This document shows, one piece after another, positions 1 through 7,818 of a stretch of 11,703 bases of DNA. Numbering within the stretch: the stretch's first letter is position 1; each line of letters starts with the position of its first letter. Source of the DNA: Nitrospinaceae bacterium (GTDB lineage: Bacteria > Nitrospinota > Nitrospinia > Nitrospinales > VA-1); assembly GCA_012961055.1 (NCBI GenBank), contig DUAA01000229.1, forward strand, positions 1 to 11,703. The letters are read 5' to 3'. A model generated the notes under the pieces. It had not been told where the DNA came from and ran no database searches. It was given only the letters and a program-made list of their open reading frames with translations. Both the position numbers and the translations under genes were made by a program.

Positions 1-2831
1 CCTTTTGTGATTTTAAAGTCTCCTCCCAGATAGTCGTAACCCAACCCTTTGTCCGTGGAATCTAATGCTGAAATAGGATTGAGCAGAGTGAAAAATTGTT
101 CCAGTGCCCCGAGTTCGGGAAGCGATCCATTAACGAGTTTTAGTTTTATGTTTCCAGAAAGGTCCCGCGAATAATCGAGAACGCCCGGTGTGTTGGTGTT
201 TTGTTGGAGTGTACCCCCTAAAATACCTGACAGTTGCAGGGGGCCTATGAGGTGTGGCGAGAGAAACTCTTCAACTTTTAATTTATCGCCTTTGAACTTT
301 AAGTTATAAACTCCAGATTCAGGTGTTAAATTCCCGGCAAGCTGTATCAATCCGTTCAAAGGCCAGATCCGGCCTCCTGCGAGGTCTATTTTTTTCGGGG
401 TGATTTGGAACAGTCCCATCATTTTCTTAAACCTTTGTTCGCCAAGCCGGATTTTTTCCAACTCAACTTGCATCTGAGTCAGAGTGGATGAGCTTTCTTT
501 GAACTCCAGTTTGGCTTTTTCTATTTGCTTGTTTCCTGAAACAAGTTTGTTTGCTTGAAGGATTCCTTTAAGTTTTAGTGCAGGAGAAATTTTTCCATTG
601 GAGGGAAGCGGTCCTTTGATGTTCAGGTTTCCCGTTACCGTACCGGAAGTTGGAGCCCATTCGCTTTTATAGATCCGAGGCACCCAATCGAGACTAACCT
701 GTTTAAGCGAAAGATTTGAGTTGGCAGTGATTAGGGTTTTCTCTTTAAATTTTTGAAAAACAAAAATACCTTTTGTAGATATTTTTCCTCCCAACAGGTT
801 CCCTTTTAGATCATGGGTGAGTTTGCTGTTTTTTAAGATTCCTTTTCCTTCAAGGTTTCGGATCTCTAAAAGCGGGTCGGACATTTTCAGGTCGGTCACC
901 TTAAAAGTCGATTCTATTTTTAATTTCCCCGTTAAAATGCTTTCTGTACCGGATAACGGCCCATTGATTTGGATATGCCCGGAGAGACTCCCCCTATCCG
1001 GTTTTTCTGCGGTCGGTAATTGACTTAAATCTAAATTGGTGAACTTGATTTGATTGTTGAGTACAGGAGCCCTGGACCCGGAAGCGGATAGGACGACTCG
1101 ACCCTCCGATTGAAAGGCTCCGCTAAACGTGTTCCCTTTAAGTTTATAGTTCACCTGATGATTTTCGATATCGCCACTGCCTTCTAAATAGTTCAGTGTG
1201 ATATTTTGCGATTCCTTGTTTTGTAGTTGTAAGTTTTGCGCGTTAAATGAACCTTTAAGCTTGCCGGAAAAGCTTTCCCCTTCAGCAGGGACCGGACCCG
1301 ATACGGTAAGATCTCCCGATAACGTTCCTGCGATGGGATGCCATCCGGGGGTGGCTGGAAAAGGTAATTGTGCGATGTCTAATCCCTTCCAGTTTATCTG
1401 CGAGTTTAGGATGGGCTTATTCTGATTCAGAGGAAATTTTCCTTTGATGTCAAACTCACTTCCCCAAAGCATTCCTTTAATTTCATGTTTAAGTAGACCT
1501 CTATTGAAATTGCCACGTCCTTGCAAACGGCTTAACTCAACAGGATCGTTCAGCTTTGCCGACTTTAAAACCAGGCCTTCTGCCTGAAACTCTAGAGTTC
1601 CATTCATTCTTCCCGGAAACTTTTCTTGAGCACTGAGGAGAGGTCCTTTCAGGGAAAGACTGCCTGAAACTTTGCCTTGCGTCGGTTGCCAGTCCATTCC
1701 CTTTTGAAAGGGAAGTTTTACCATGCTCAGGTTTTTCCATTTGATATGGGAGGTGGAATCTTTTTCCAGATCAGAAAAGGGGAGTTTTCCATTGAAGGTG
1801 AAATCACTGCCCAGAGCTGTACCGGAAAAATTGTGAGCGAGAACCCCCTTATCCCATGTTCCTTCTCCTTTCAAAGAATCTATGGAAATATTTTTGTCGC
1901 CGATACTCAATACAGCATTGCGGGTTTTTATTTCAATCTGACCGGTCATTTGTTGTTGCAGAGTATCCATCCGACTTAGTGCGTTAACTGGCATTTCTGC
2001 TTGGATAAAAAGTTGTTCCACATCCACGGCTTTAAGAGGAATTTCATTTTTCGTAGTACTAAAAAATTGGAGGATGGGTTGTAATGCTTCCCAAGAAAAA
2101 CCTTTGGATTTCATGTTCAGGGAGATAGTCGCATTTTCTGCGGTCAGGTTGGAAGCCATTGCATCTCCCTCAAAAATTAATAAGCCAGTTTGCACTTTGA
2201 CAGACTGTGCCGAAATATCCAGACGCTCTCCCTGATTCATAACAAGGGTGGCATCAACATTAAAGGAGAGTTGATTTGTAGTGCCCGATCGAACCAGAGT
2301 GATTTTCCCATCGGACACTATGAATTGATCGATGGATAGTTGGGTGTTTTTTAATTTGCTCGTTGCAGAATGGATAGTTTCTGGATCGATGAGTTCCGCT
2401 TGAGGTTTTTCTTTCGATTTCTCCTTGATTGCAGGCGGTTCAACAGGTGCAGAGATTTCCAGTGTGATTTCAGGATGGTCCAGAGCGGCGGATTTGATTT
2501 TGAGCTCTCCTTGAAGCAGGGGTCTCCATTCTGCCAGCAAATGCAGTCGGTTCACCGAAAAACGGTGGCCTTCGGGAGTACTCACTTTTATGCCTTTGCA
2601 TTGCAGTCCCAATCCACGAGAGAAGCCGAATCCCATCGAATCAATTTCGACTGTAAGTCCCGTTTCCTTAGAAATTCGCTGTACCAGCTCTTCTTTTACA
2701 GTTTCGAGGTCAATTTGTGTAAGAATGACTAGAAGTGCAAGAAAAAGGGCAAAAGGCACCCCAATCCAGAGTTTTAAGGGAGACCTTCTCCGCTGTGAGG
2801 GTATACTTTCTTTGGGATGCTTTAAGGCCAT
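1..2831 (-). CDS. AsmA-like envelope protein, C-terminus beyond window
   Basis: The minus-strand frame is open from ATG at 2831 to the left edge (943 codons, no stop), so the C-terminus is missing. Residues 1-20 are basic and residues about 21-38 form one hydrophobic segment (LWIGVPFALFLALLVIL), giving an N-in signal anchor with the rest in the periplasm. The following region (TGLTVEIDSMGFGFSRG, then a conserved GxxF/LxxLxxxxxWRPLLQGE pattern) is typical of the AsmA N-terminal domain. Residues 320-760 hold four tandem repeats. The last visible part (GNIKLKLVNGSLPELGALEQ, then LGYDYLGGDFKI) matches the AsmA C-terminal region pattern. AsmA/TamB/YhdP-like proteins are beta-rich periplasm-spanning proteins implicated in phospholipid movement to the outer membrane. 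It is divergent from an ABC export operon. The Shine-Dalgarno is weak. Family-level assignment is firm; subfamily is not, and the precise substrate is unknown. Confidence 0.85.
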   Translation of the reverse strand, partial: MALKHPKESIPSQRRRSPLKLWIGVPFALFLALLVILTQIDLETVKEELVQRISKETGLTVEIDSMGFGFSRGLGLQCKGIKVSTPEGHRFSVNRLHLLAEWRPLLQGELKIKSAALDHPEITLEISAPVEPPAIKEKSKEKPQAELIDPETIHSATSKLKNTQLSIDQFIVSDGKITLVRSGTTNQLSFNVDATLVMNQGERLDISAQSVKVQTGLLIFEGDAMASNLTAENATISLNMKSKGFSWEALQPILQFFSTTKNEIPLKAVDVEQLFIQAEMPVNALSRMDTLQQQMTGQIEIKTRNAVLSIGDKNISIDSLKGEGTWDKGVLAHNFSGTALGSDFTFNGKLPFSDLEKDSTSHIKWKNLSMVKLPFQKGMDWQPTQGKVSGSLSLKGPLLSAQEKFPGRMNGTLEFQAEGLVLKSAKLNDPVELSRLQGRGNFNRGLLKHEIKGMLWGSEFDIKGKFPLNQNKPILNSQINWKGLDIAQLPFPATPGWHPIAGTLSGDLTVSGPVPAEGESFSGKLKGSFNAQNLQLQNKESQNITLNYLEGSGDIENHQVNYKLKGNTFSGAFQSEGRVVLSASGSRAPVLNNQIKFTNLDLSQLPTAEKPDRGSLSGHIQINGPLSGTESILTGKLKIESTFKVTDLKMSDPLLEIRNLEGKGILKNSKLTHDLKGNLLGGKISTKGIFVFQKFKEKTLITANSNLSLKQVSLDWVPRIYKSEWAPTSGTVTGNLNIKGPLPSNGKISPALKLKGILQANKLVSGNKQIEKAKLEFKESSSTLTQMQVELEKIRLGEQRFKKMMGLFQITPKKIDLAGGRIWPLNGLIQLAGNLTPESGVYNLKFKGDKLKVEEFLSPHLIGPLQLSGILGGTLQQNTNTPGVLDYSRDLSGNIKLKLVNGSLPELGALEQFFTLLNPISALDSTDKGLGYDYLGGDFKITK
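551..1874 (-). repeat. Four tandem ~113-residue repeats in the AsmA-like protein
   Basis: Within the AsmA-like protein, a unit starting with LxGxG recurs at residues 320 (LKGEG), 436 (LQGRG), 549 (LEGSG) and 660 (LEGKG), a spacing of 116, 113 and 111 residues. Each unit continues with a short 'nrGlLkHeikG' type strand, a G-F/G-G strand, an 'INWKGLDIAQLP'-like segment, a 'P..G.lsG.l.l.GPl' segment and a 'gkLkG.f' segment. Units are clearly diverged at nucleotide level, so this is an old protein-level duplication rather than a DNA repeat. The unit borders are approximate, and the last one fades near residue 760. Confidence 0.8.
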
Positions 2832-2888
2832 GATATTGCTCAAGTTGTCGAGTGATTTGCCGATCCAAAATAGACAGATAACTCCTTT

Positions 2889-2897
2889 ATTTTAGCA
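2889..2897 (-). promoter_or_regulatory. Possible extended -10 for the AsmA-like gene
   Basis: Read on the minus strand, TGCTAAAAT is a good extended -10 (TGnTAtaaT type), about 58 bases before the ATG at 2831. No convincing -35 hexamer lies 16-18 bases upstream; that position is occupied by the hairpin at 2895-2934. This is a sequence-pattern call only. Confidence 0.35.
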
Positions 2898-2934
2898 CAT
2901 TTACCCCCACCCCACGGTGCTGGTGGTAATGTGC
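2895..2934. other. Imperfect hairpin in the divergent control region
   Basis: The arms GCACATTTACC (from 2895) and GGTAATGTGC (to 2934) pair with one bulged base, and inner CCCACC / GGTG stretches can extend the pairing. It sits between two divergent genes, directly beside the candidate minus-strand -10. It is not followed by a T run on either strand, so it is more likely an operator-like or leader structure than a terminator. No known regulator site was recognised. Confidence 0.4.
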
Positions 2935-2959
2935 AATAGCTTATTCTGCTGGCAGAGAG

Positions 2960-2990
2960 TTGACTCGGCTAAACAGGTTTTTGCTATCTC
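2960..2990 (+). promoter_or_regulatory. Possible sigma70-type promoter for the export operon
   Basis: TTGACT at 2960-2965 resembles a -35 box. TGCTATCTC at 2982-2990 resembles an extended -10 with a long 19-base spacer. The predicted leader to ATG 3043 would be about 45 bases. The -10 match is mediocre, so this is tentative. Confidence 0.3.
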
Positions 2991-3042
2991 GTTAAATGGA
3001 ATGAAAATTAATGGACAGTAATTCAATGAAAATGGTTCTATC

Positions 3043-4335
3043 ATGAGGGTTTCGGGAAAGCTCCGAAGTCTCTTGTTGTTGGTGATTCTTGCGGCCGGAT
3101 TAAATTGGGCCTGGCAGGAAGGAAAGATAGACCCGGTTATTAAAATAGGCCGGGAAATAATTTTCGGAAAGCCCCCTCAAAAACCCACGGCAAAGGATTT
3201 CCAATTTCAGTCGGTGACACGCCAGGATATTCACCAAAAGGTTTTGGCAACAGGAACCGTGACGCTCAAGACAGGAGCGGAAGTTAAAATTGGTGCTCGG
3301 ATATCTGGGCAGGTCAAAAGTCTTCTGGTAAAAATAGGCGACTTCATTCACGCAGGTGAAGTTATTGCGACGATTGAGCATGAGGATCTGCTTTCTCGTG
3401 TGGCTAGTTTTCGGGCAGATTTAAATGCAGAAAAAGCCCGGCTTGAAAAAATTCGCATAGAGGGGCCGCTTAAAATTAATAAGGCGAAGGCAGAGCGTGA
3501 AGAAATTCGGGTGCAGGTCAAACTTGCGCAGAAAATGTTGGAGCGCAATCAGGAACTGAACCAGCAAGGTTTTGTTGCAAAAACTATTTTAGATCAAGCG
3601 GAAGAAAAACTGGAGGTGTTAAAAGCGCGGATCAATCTGGCGAATGAGGAGTTGAAACTCGAAGAAAGTCAGTTACAGAATGATAGTCGGTTGGCTCGGA
3701 CTATGGTCGACAAGGCCAGGGCAAATTTAGATGAAGAAGAGATTCAACTCTCCTATGCCTCGATCACTGCTCCCATTGATGGTGTTGTTGCGTTTGTATC
3801 CACTCAAGAAGGGGAAACGGTAGTGGCCAGTCTCAATGCCCCGACGTTTGTCACTCTGATCGATCTTCGCAAACTGGAAGTTACGGTTTTTGTCGATGAA
3901 ACAGATATTGGTCGAATCAAAGTAGGACAAAAGGCGAAGTTTACTGTGGACACCTACGCTGATAAATTTTTCAAAGGCAAGGTGCGGGAAATTCACCCAA
4001 AAGCGGTGATCAAAGATAATGTTGTGAACTATGAAGTGATACTGGATATTGGAAAGAAGAACGTCGCTAAACTCAGACCGGAGATGACGGCGAATGTTGT
4101 GGTCACTACAGGCACTCGAAAAAATGTTCTGACTCTGCCGAAATCAGCCATCAAGCGTGAAGGCAAAAAAACGTTTGTCGTGATGCAAGCCAATGATGGC
4201 TTGGAAGACAAGTCCATTGAGTTGGGTTGGCGAGATGGTGGGACGATTGAAGTGATCTCGGGTCTCAAAGATGAAGATCAGGTGGGTATCCCAAATAAAC
4301 CGTCAAAGAAAAAACGCAGAGGTAGAAGGCCATGA
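3043..4335 (+). CDS. MacA/HlyD-type periplasmic adaptor subunit of ABC exporter
   Basis: This 430-residue membrane-fusion protein should link an inner-membrane ABC transporter to an outer-membrane channel. A basic N-terminus and hydrophobic residues about 8-24 (LRSLLLLVILAAGLNWAW) form an inner-membrane anchor. Residues 58-115 are the first half of the lipoyl/barrel-sandwich domain (ATGTV, then GARISGQVKSLLVKIGDFIHAGEVIATI). Residues about 115-235 form a long charged alpha-helical hairpin with the central turn near NQQGFVAKTILDQ (173-185). Residues 238-275 complete the lipoyl domain (YASITAPIDGVV), followed by a beta-barrel (VFVDETDIGRIKVGQKAKFTVD) and a membrane-proximal domain. The C-terminal tail is strongly basic (KKKRRGRRP). 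Its stop overlaps the next ATG by four bases (ATGA), so the ATPase is translationally coupled. No strong Shine-Dalgarno precedes ATG 3043; nearby upstream ATGs are closed by early stops. Substrate is unknown. Confidence 0.93.
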   Translation: MRVSGKLRSLLLLVILAAGLNWAWQEGKIDPVIKIGREIIFGKPPQKPTAKDFQFQSVTRQDIHQKVLATGTVTLKTGAEVKIGARISGQVKSLLVKIGDFIHAGEVIATIEHEDLLSRVASFRADLNAEKARLEKIRIEGPLKINKAKAEREEIRVQVKLAQKMLERNQELNQQGFVAKTILDQAEEKLEVLKARINLANEELKLEESQLQNDSRLARTMVDKARANLDEEEIQLSYASITAPIDGVVAFVSTQEGETVVASLNAPTFVTLIDLRKLEVTVFVDETDIGRIKVGQKAKFTVDTYADKFFKGKVREIHPKAVIKDNVVNYEVILDIGKKNVAKLRPEMTANVVVTTGTRKNVLTLPKSAIKREGKKTFVVMQANDGLEDKSIELGWRDGGTIEVISGLKDEDQVGIPNKPSKKKRRGRRP

Positions 4336-5045
4336 ACCTCATTGAAATGAACTCCATCTGCAAGAGGTACCACAATATAGGTTTTGAAACCCAGGTGCTC
4401 GAAGATGTGACGCTTCATATCAAAGAAGGGGATTATGTCAGCATCATCGGACCTTCCGGTGCGGGAAAAAGCACTCTCATGGCAATCATGGGGTGCTTGG
4501 CACAGCCTACCAGTGGTGAATATATTCTGGATGGAGAAGAGGTCGGAAAGCTCAACGACCGCAAACTTTCCCGTGCCCGCAACGAAAAAATTGGTTTTGT
4601 ATTTCAAGCCTTCCATCTTCTTCCAGGAGTCACGGCGTTGGAAAATGTCATCCTTCCTTTGGTTTATGCGAAACGCTCTCCGGGCAATGCCAAGGACAAG
4701 GCTCGAGAACTGCTCGCCAGGGTAGGGCTGGAGCACCGCCTGCATCACACACCAGGACAACTTTCAGGCGGTGAACAGCAGAGGGTTACCATCGCACGAT
4801 CTCTCATCAATGATCCCAGAATAATTCTTGCGGATGAACCCACGGGGAATCTGGATTCAAAAAATGGAATCGAGACTATGAAGACCTTCGACAACCTCGT
4901 TAAGGAAGGCAAGACCATTGTGCTCATCACTCATGATAAGGAAGTAGCACAACATGCCGGGCGCATTATCTCGATCCTTGATGGGCAAATCGCTTCAGAC
5001 CGCAGAGTGAATCATGCAGAGAATACCGAAGTCCGCTCGACTTAA
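4332..5045 (+). CDS. ABC transporter ATP-binding protein, MacB/LolD type
   Basis: This 237-residue stand-alone nucleotide-binding subunit has every catalytic element in order: Walker A GPSGAGKS (40-47), Q-loop Gln92 ([16 protein letters not shown]), signature LSGGEQ (144-149), Walker B IILADE with catalytic Glu169, the D-loop TGNLD, and the H-loop His201 (LITHD). The sequence around the Q-loop and the '[10 protein letters not shown]' stretch are typical of the MacB/LolD/FtsE branch, whose members power mechanotransmission-type transporters. In classical MacB this domain is fused to the permease; here it is separate, as in LolD. It overlaps the adaptor gene by four bases and is followed 26 bases later by the first permease. 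It would sit on the cytoplasmic face of the two permeases and energise both. Confidence 0.95.
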   Translation: MNLIEMNSICKRYHNIGFETQVLEDVTLHIKEGDYVSIIGPSGAGKSTLMAIMGCLAQPTSGEYILDGEEVGKLNDRKLSRARNEKIGFVFQAFHLLPGVTALENVILPLVYAKRSPGNAKDKARELLARVGLEHRLHHTPGQLSGGEQQRVTIARSLINDPRIILADEPTGNLDSKNGIETMKTFDNLVKEGKTIVLITHDKEVAQHAGRIISILDGQIASDRRVNHAENTEVRST

Positions 5046-5058
5046 ATCACACCGGTTT

Positions 5059-5064
5059 GGGGAG
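5059..5064 (+). promoter_or_regulatory. Shine-Dalgarno that fixes the first permease start
   Basis: GGGGAG lies seven bases before ATG 5072, an ideal ribosome-binding spacing. A longer reading from TTG at 5057 would place the start codon on top of this site, so ATG 5072 is the better start. It also makes both permeases 404 residues and aligns their motifs at identical positions. Confidence 0.75.
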
Positions 5065-5071
5065 AACGTGT

Positions 5072-6286
5072 ATGCGAATATTTAAAAATCTTGGGCAGGC
5101 ACTGCGTGGGTTACGATTGAACCGGGGCAATACGCTTCTCATGACGTTGGGCGTTATGATTGGCATTGCTTCGTTGACGGTGATCGTAGCTATCGGCGAT
5201 GGGATCAAGATCAAAGTTCTCAATCGCATTGCCAATATGGGGTTTGGTCCAGAATCTTTCTCTGTGATTGCCGGAGGGGGAAGAATGTTTTTTACTCGCT
5301 CCAAGAATACCACCAGCATGACCCTTGAGGATGCCGAAGACCTGTTGGCACTTCCCACCGTTCGTTTGGTCGTTCCCCGCCAAAGAAAACGCATGAAGAT
5401 TATCAATAAAAAGGAATTCACCAGTACCCGGGTTTATGGGGTGACTCCCGATTGGCAGTTGGCCCGGGGTTGGGAAATGACGGATGGAGATTTTTTATCG
5501 GATAGCGATCTGGGTCGAAGGAAGAAGGTGGTGGTTCTAGGTGCAACGCCAGCCCGGAAACTTTTTAAAGGTAAAGAATCAATTGGAAAGATGGTGCGTC
5601 TGGAAAATAATTTCTATGTAGTGATCGGTCTGCTTGAAGAAAAGGGAATGACCGAAAGCGGGTATGACCCAGACGATCGTGCTCTGATTCCATTGACCAC
5701 TTCCATGTCTCGTCTGACGCACCAGACCTACCTTCACAGTATCAAGGTCGTTACCTTGGACGCTTCGCAAGTTCCGGAAACCATGGAGACGGTGCGCCAG
5801 GTTTTGCGCCGCAACCATAACCTGTCTGTTCTCGCTGATGATGATTTTCGTTTCATCACTCCCGAAGGAATCATGCAATGGGTGACCGAATCGGAGCAAG
5901 CTCTCAACCGTATGTTAATTTTGATTTCAACGGTTTCTCTTCTGGTTGGCGGCATTGTCATCATGAATATTCTTTTAGTGTCCATCCGGGAACGGGTTCG
6001 GGAGATTGGTATTCGTCGATGTTTTGGTGCGCGTCGTTCCGATATCACTTTTCAGTTTTTATTCGAGTCCATCCTGGTGTCCCTGCTGGGCGGGATTATG
6101 GGAGTGGGGCTGGGACTGATCATTTCATTTGGATTGAAACGGTTTGATGTTCTTCCTACTCATATAACGGTTGAACCTTTTATTCTATCGTTTGTATTTT
6201 GTTCTCTAATTGGTTTGATATTTGGGATTCACCCTGCCCGCAAGGCTGCGATGTTGAGTCCTGAAGAAGCCATTCGATCCCAATAG
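5072..6286 (+). CDS. MacB/FtsX-type ABC permease, first copy
   Basis: This 404-residue inner-membrane permease has four predicted helices: TM1 about 21-44 (TLLMTLGVMIGIASLTVIVAIGDG), TM2 280-304, TM3 329-353 and TM4 368-386. A periplasmic MacB-type core domain of about 230 residues lies between TM1 and TM2 (for example VVVLGATPARKLF, 153-165, and the 'GYDPDDRALIPLTTSM' segment). The FtsX-family hallmark LLVGGIVIMNILLVSIRERVREIGIRR (about 290-316) is followed by the coupling helix FGARRSDI. The family transmits ATP hydrolysis to periplasmic substrates rather than moving them through a central channel. It lies 26 bases after the ATPase and 11 bases before the second permease. An unusual Cys317 replaces the Ala usual in the RR-A-x-GA motif. 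Substrate is unknown. Confidence 0.92.
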   Translation: MRIFKNLGQALRGLRLNRGNTLLMTLGVMIGIASLTVIVAIGDGIKIKVLNRIANMGFGPESFSVIAGGGRMFFTRSKNTTSMTLEDAEDLLALPTVRLVVPRQRKRMKIINKKEFTSTRVYGVTPDWQLARGWEMTDGDFLSDSDLGRRKKVVVLGATPARKLFKGKESIGKMVRLENNFYVVIGLLEEKGMTESGYDPDDRALIPLTTSMSRLTHQTYLHSIKVVTLDASQVPETMETVRQVLRRNHNLSVLADDDFRFITPEGIMQWVTESEQALNRMLILISTVSLLVGGIVIMNILLVSIRERVREIGIRRCFGARRSDITFQFLFESILVSLLGGIMGVGLGLIISFGLKRFDVLPTHITVEPFILSFVFCSLIGLIFGIHPARKAAMLSPEEAIRSQ

Positions 6287-6297
6287 GAAAAAAGAAA

Positions 6298-7512
6298 ATG
6301 TTTTCTTCATTTGGCATTGCGTTCAGGGCTCTTTATGCGCACAAGACCCGTACCTTTCTTGCGTCTCTAGGAATTCTGATAGGAATTGCCTCGGTGATCG
6401 TTATGGTGGCGATCGGCAAGGGATCGCAAAAAGAGGTGATGGATATCATCGCGGGAATGGGAGAAAACCTCATTACGGTCAATGCCGGGGAGATGAAACG
6501 GCGTGGGGGGCGTCTGCGGCTTACAGGCAATGTGACCACCTTGACGGTTAGGGATGCCAATCGCATAATGGATGAAATCACTGATGTAGAAGCGGTAGCG
6601 CCCTATGAAGAAAAAAGAATGGTGGCGAAGTTTGGCAACAACTCGGCAGAAACTACCGTTGCCGGTTCCAGTTCCGACTTTCCGGTTGTCCGTGGCTATC
6701 GCATAGAAAGTGGTGAATACTTTTCTGAGAAGGATTCAAAAACAGCAAACCGAGTTGCGATTATAGGAACGACAGCAGTTAAAAATATTTTTGGCGAAGA
6801 AGACCCTCTGGGACAAGTTATCAAGGTGCACTTCATTCCGTTTAAAATCATTGGCGTGTTCGAACCGAAAGGCGTGGACACCAATGGGCTCGACCAGGAT
6901 GATCTGATTCTAATTCCTATTTCGACCTATATGCGCCGAATAGTAAACCAGAAACATATCACCCGAATTTTTATCCGCGCTTCATCACGGGAAAACATTG
7001 GCAAAGCATCAGAAGCAATTAGTGAACTTCTGCGGGAAAGCCACAAACTCACGCATGATAGAAACGATGACTTCACCTTGATTAGTCAATTAGATATGGA
7101 AGAACTAAAAAAAGAAACCACTGAAATGTTCACAAAGCTGATTGTCGGGGTCGCAGGCATATCTTTGTTGGTGGGTGGCATAGGTGTTCTGGCGGTGATG
7201 TTGATATCCGTCAAGGAACGTACGCGGGAAATAGGAGTCCGTAGAGCCGTCGGTGCTACCCGCAGGGATATCATCCGCCAGTTTCTTTACGAGTCTTTAA
7301 TCATCGGTTTTTTAGGCGGTGGGCTGGGAATTGTTTTAGGTGTCGGGTTAACCTTGGGCTTGACCCATTGGGGCGACTGGACCCTGATTCTCGATCAAAA
7401 TTCCATCTGGATCGCAAGTTGGGCTTGTGCCGGGCTCGGTGTGTTATTCGGTGTATTCCCCGCCATCAAAGCCTCCAAACTAGACCCCATGGAAGCCCTA
7501 ACCACAGAATAG
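6298..7512 (+). CDS. MacB/FtsX-type ABC permease, second copy
   Basis: This is a 404-residue paralogue of the preceding permease with the same layout: TM1 about 20-41 (FLASLGILIGIASVIVMVAIGKGSQ), a periplasmic core domain about 45-275, TM2 about 280-304, TM3 about 329-355 and TM4 about 370-388. The hallmark SLLVGGIGVLAVMLISVKERTREIGVRRAVGATRRDI (289-325) aligns residue for residue with the first copy and carries the usual RRAVGA. Here the periplasmic region has a basic Gly/Arg stretch (EMKRRGGRLRL, 65-75) absent from the partner. It starts 11 bases after the first permease, with only a weak GGA-type ribosome site, suggesting coupled translation. A heterodimer of the two permeases over an ATPase dimer is the likely assembly; two alternative homodimers cannot be excluded. 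Confidence 0.92.
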   Translation: MFSSFGIAFRALYAHKTRTFLASLGILIGIASVIVMVAIGKGSQKEVMDIIAGMGENLITVNAGEMKRRGGRLRLTGNVTTLTVRDANRIMDEITDVEAVAPYEEKRMVAKFGNNSAETTVAGSSSDFPVVRGYRIESGEYFSEKDSKTANRVAIIGTTAVKNIFGEEDPLGQVIKVHFIPFKIIGVFEPKGVDTNGLDQDDLILIPISTYMRRIVNQKHITRIFIRASSRENIGKASEAISELLRESHKLTHDRNDDFTLISQLDMEELKKETTEMFTKLIVGVAGISLLVGGIGVLAVMLISVKERTREIGVRRAVGATRRDIIRQFLYESLIIGFLGGGLGIVLGVGLTLGLTHWGDWTLILDQNSIWIASWACAGLGVLFGVFPAIKASKLDPMEALTTE

Positions 7513-7715
7513 CCACTGGGCGTGGGGCCAGTGAGTAATCGCTTTTACTGGCGATAAAAAAGTTGTCTCGGCTTGATGTGCTCTTGCTTGTTCCCTCCCA
7601 CATGAGTGGGTTAGGTGTGGAGCCAGCTACCAATACCTCGTTTTGCGGAACAAAATCTTTCTTGGTTTAATCAATGGATTATCGAGGGACCTTTCTTGTA
7701 AATTTGTCCTTTTAC

Positions 7716-7737
7716 AAAAAAAGGGGTTCGCCCTTTT
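7716..7737 (-). terminator. Rho-independent terminator for the 7835-8299 gene
   Basis: On the minus strand the sequence reads AAAAGGG, a five-base loop, CCCTTTT and a run continuing to seven Ts, the classic intrinsic terminator form. It lies about 98 bases beyond the stop of the PuuD-like gene. On the plus strand the same stem ends in four Ts, so it could also act weakly on the export operon. Confidence 0.7.
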
Positions 7738-7757
7738 GACAGTGGACGAATCCCTTC

Positions 7758-7779
7758 AGTTCCCCTGGTCAGGGGAACT
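7758..7779. other. Perfect 9-bp stem-loop, possible operon-end structure
   Basis: AGTTCCCCT (7758-7766) and AGGGGAACT (7771-7779) form a perfect nine-base stem with a four-base GGTC loop. On the plus strand it is followed by ATTTAAAAA rather than a clean T run. It may stabilise the 3' end of the export-operon transcript or act as a weak terminator. Confidence 0.45.
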
Positions 7780-7818
7780 ATTTAAAAACTACATCCCATA
7801 ACGTTTTGACCTATTGCC

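Noticed and set aside
817..2895. Several plus-strand open frames of 68-120 codons
   Set aside because: They lie opposite the continuous 943-codon AsmA-like frame, have low-complexity Ser/Phe-rich translations and no family features.
5057..5071. TTG start giving a 409-residue first permease
   Set aside because: The codon overlaps the Shine-Dalgarno of ATG 5072, and the extra residues break the equal length and alignment with the second permease.
7538..7560. ATCGC/GCGAT hairpin as a terminator for the export operon
   Set aside because: It is followed by an A run on the plus strand, not a T run, and the stem is only five bases.
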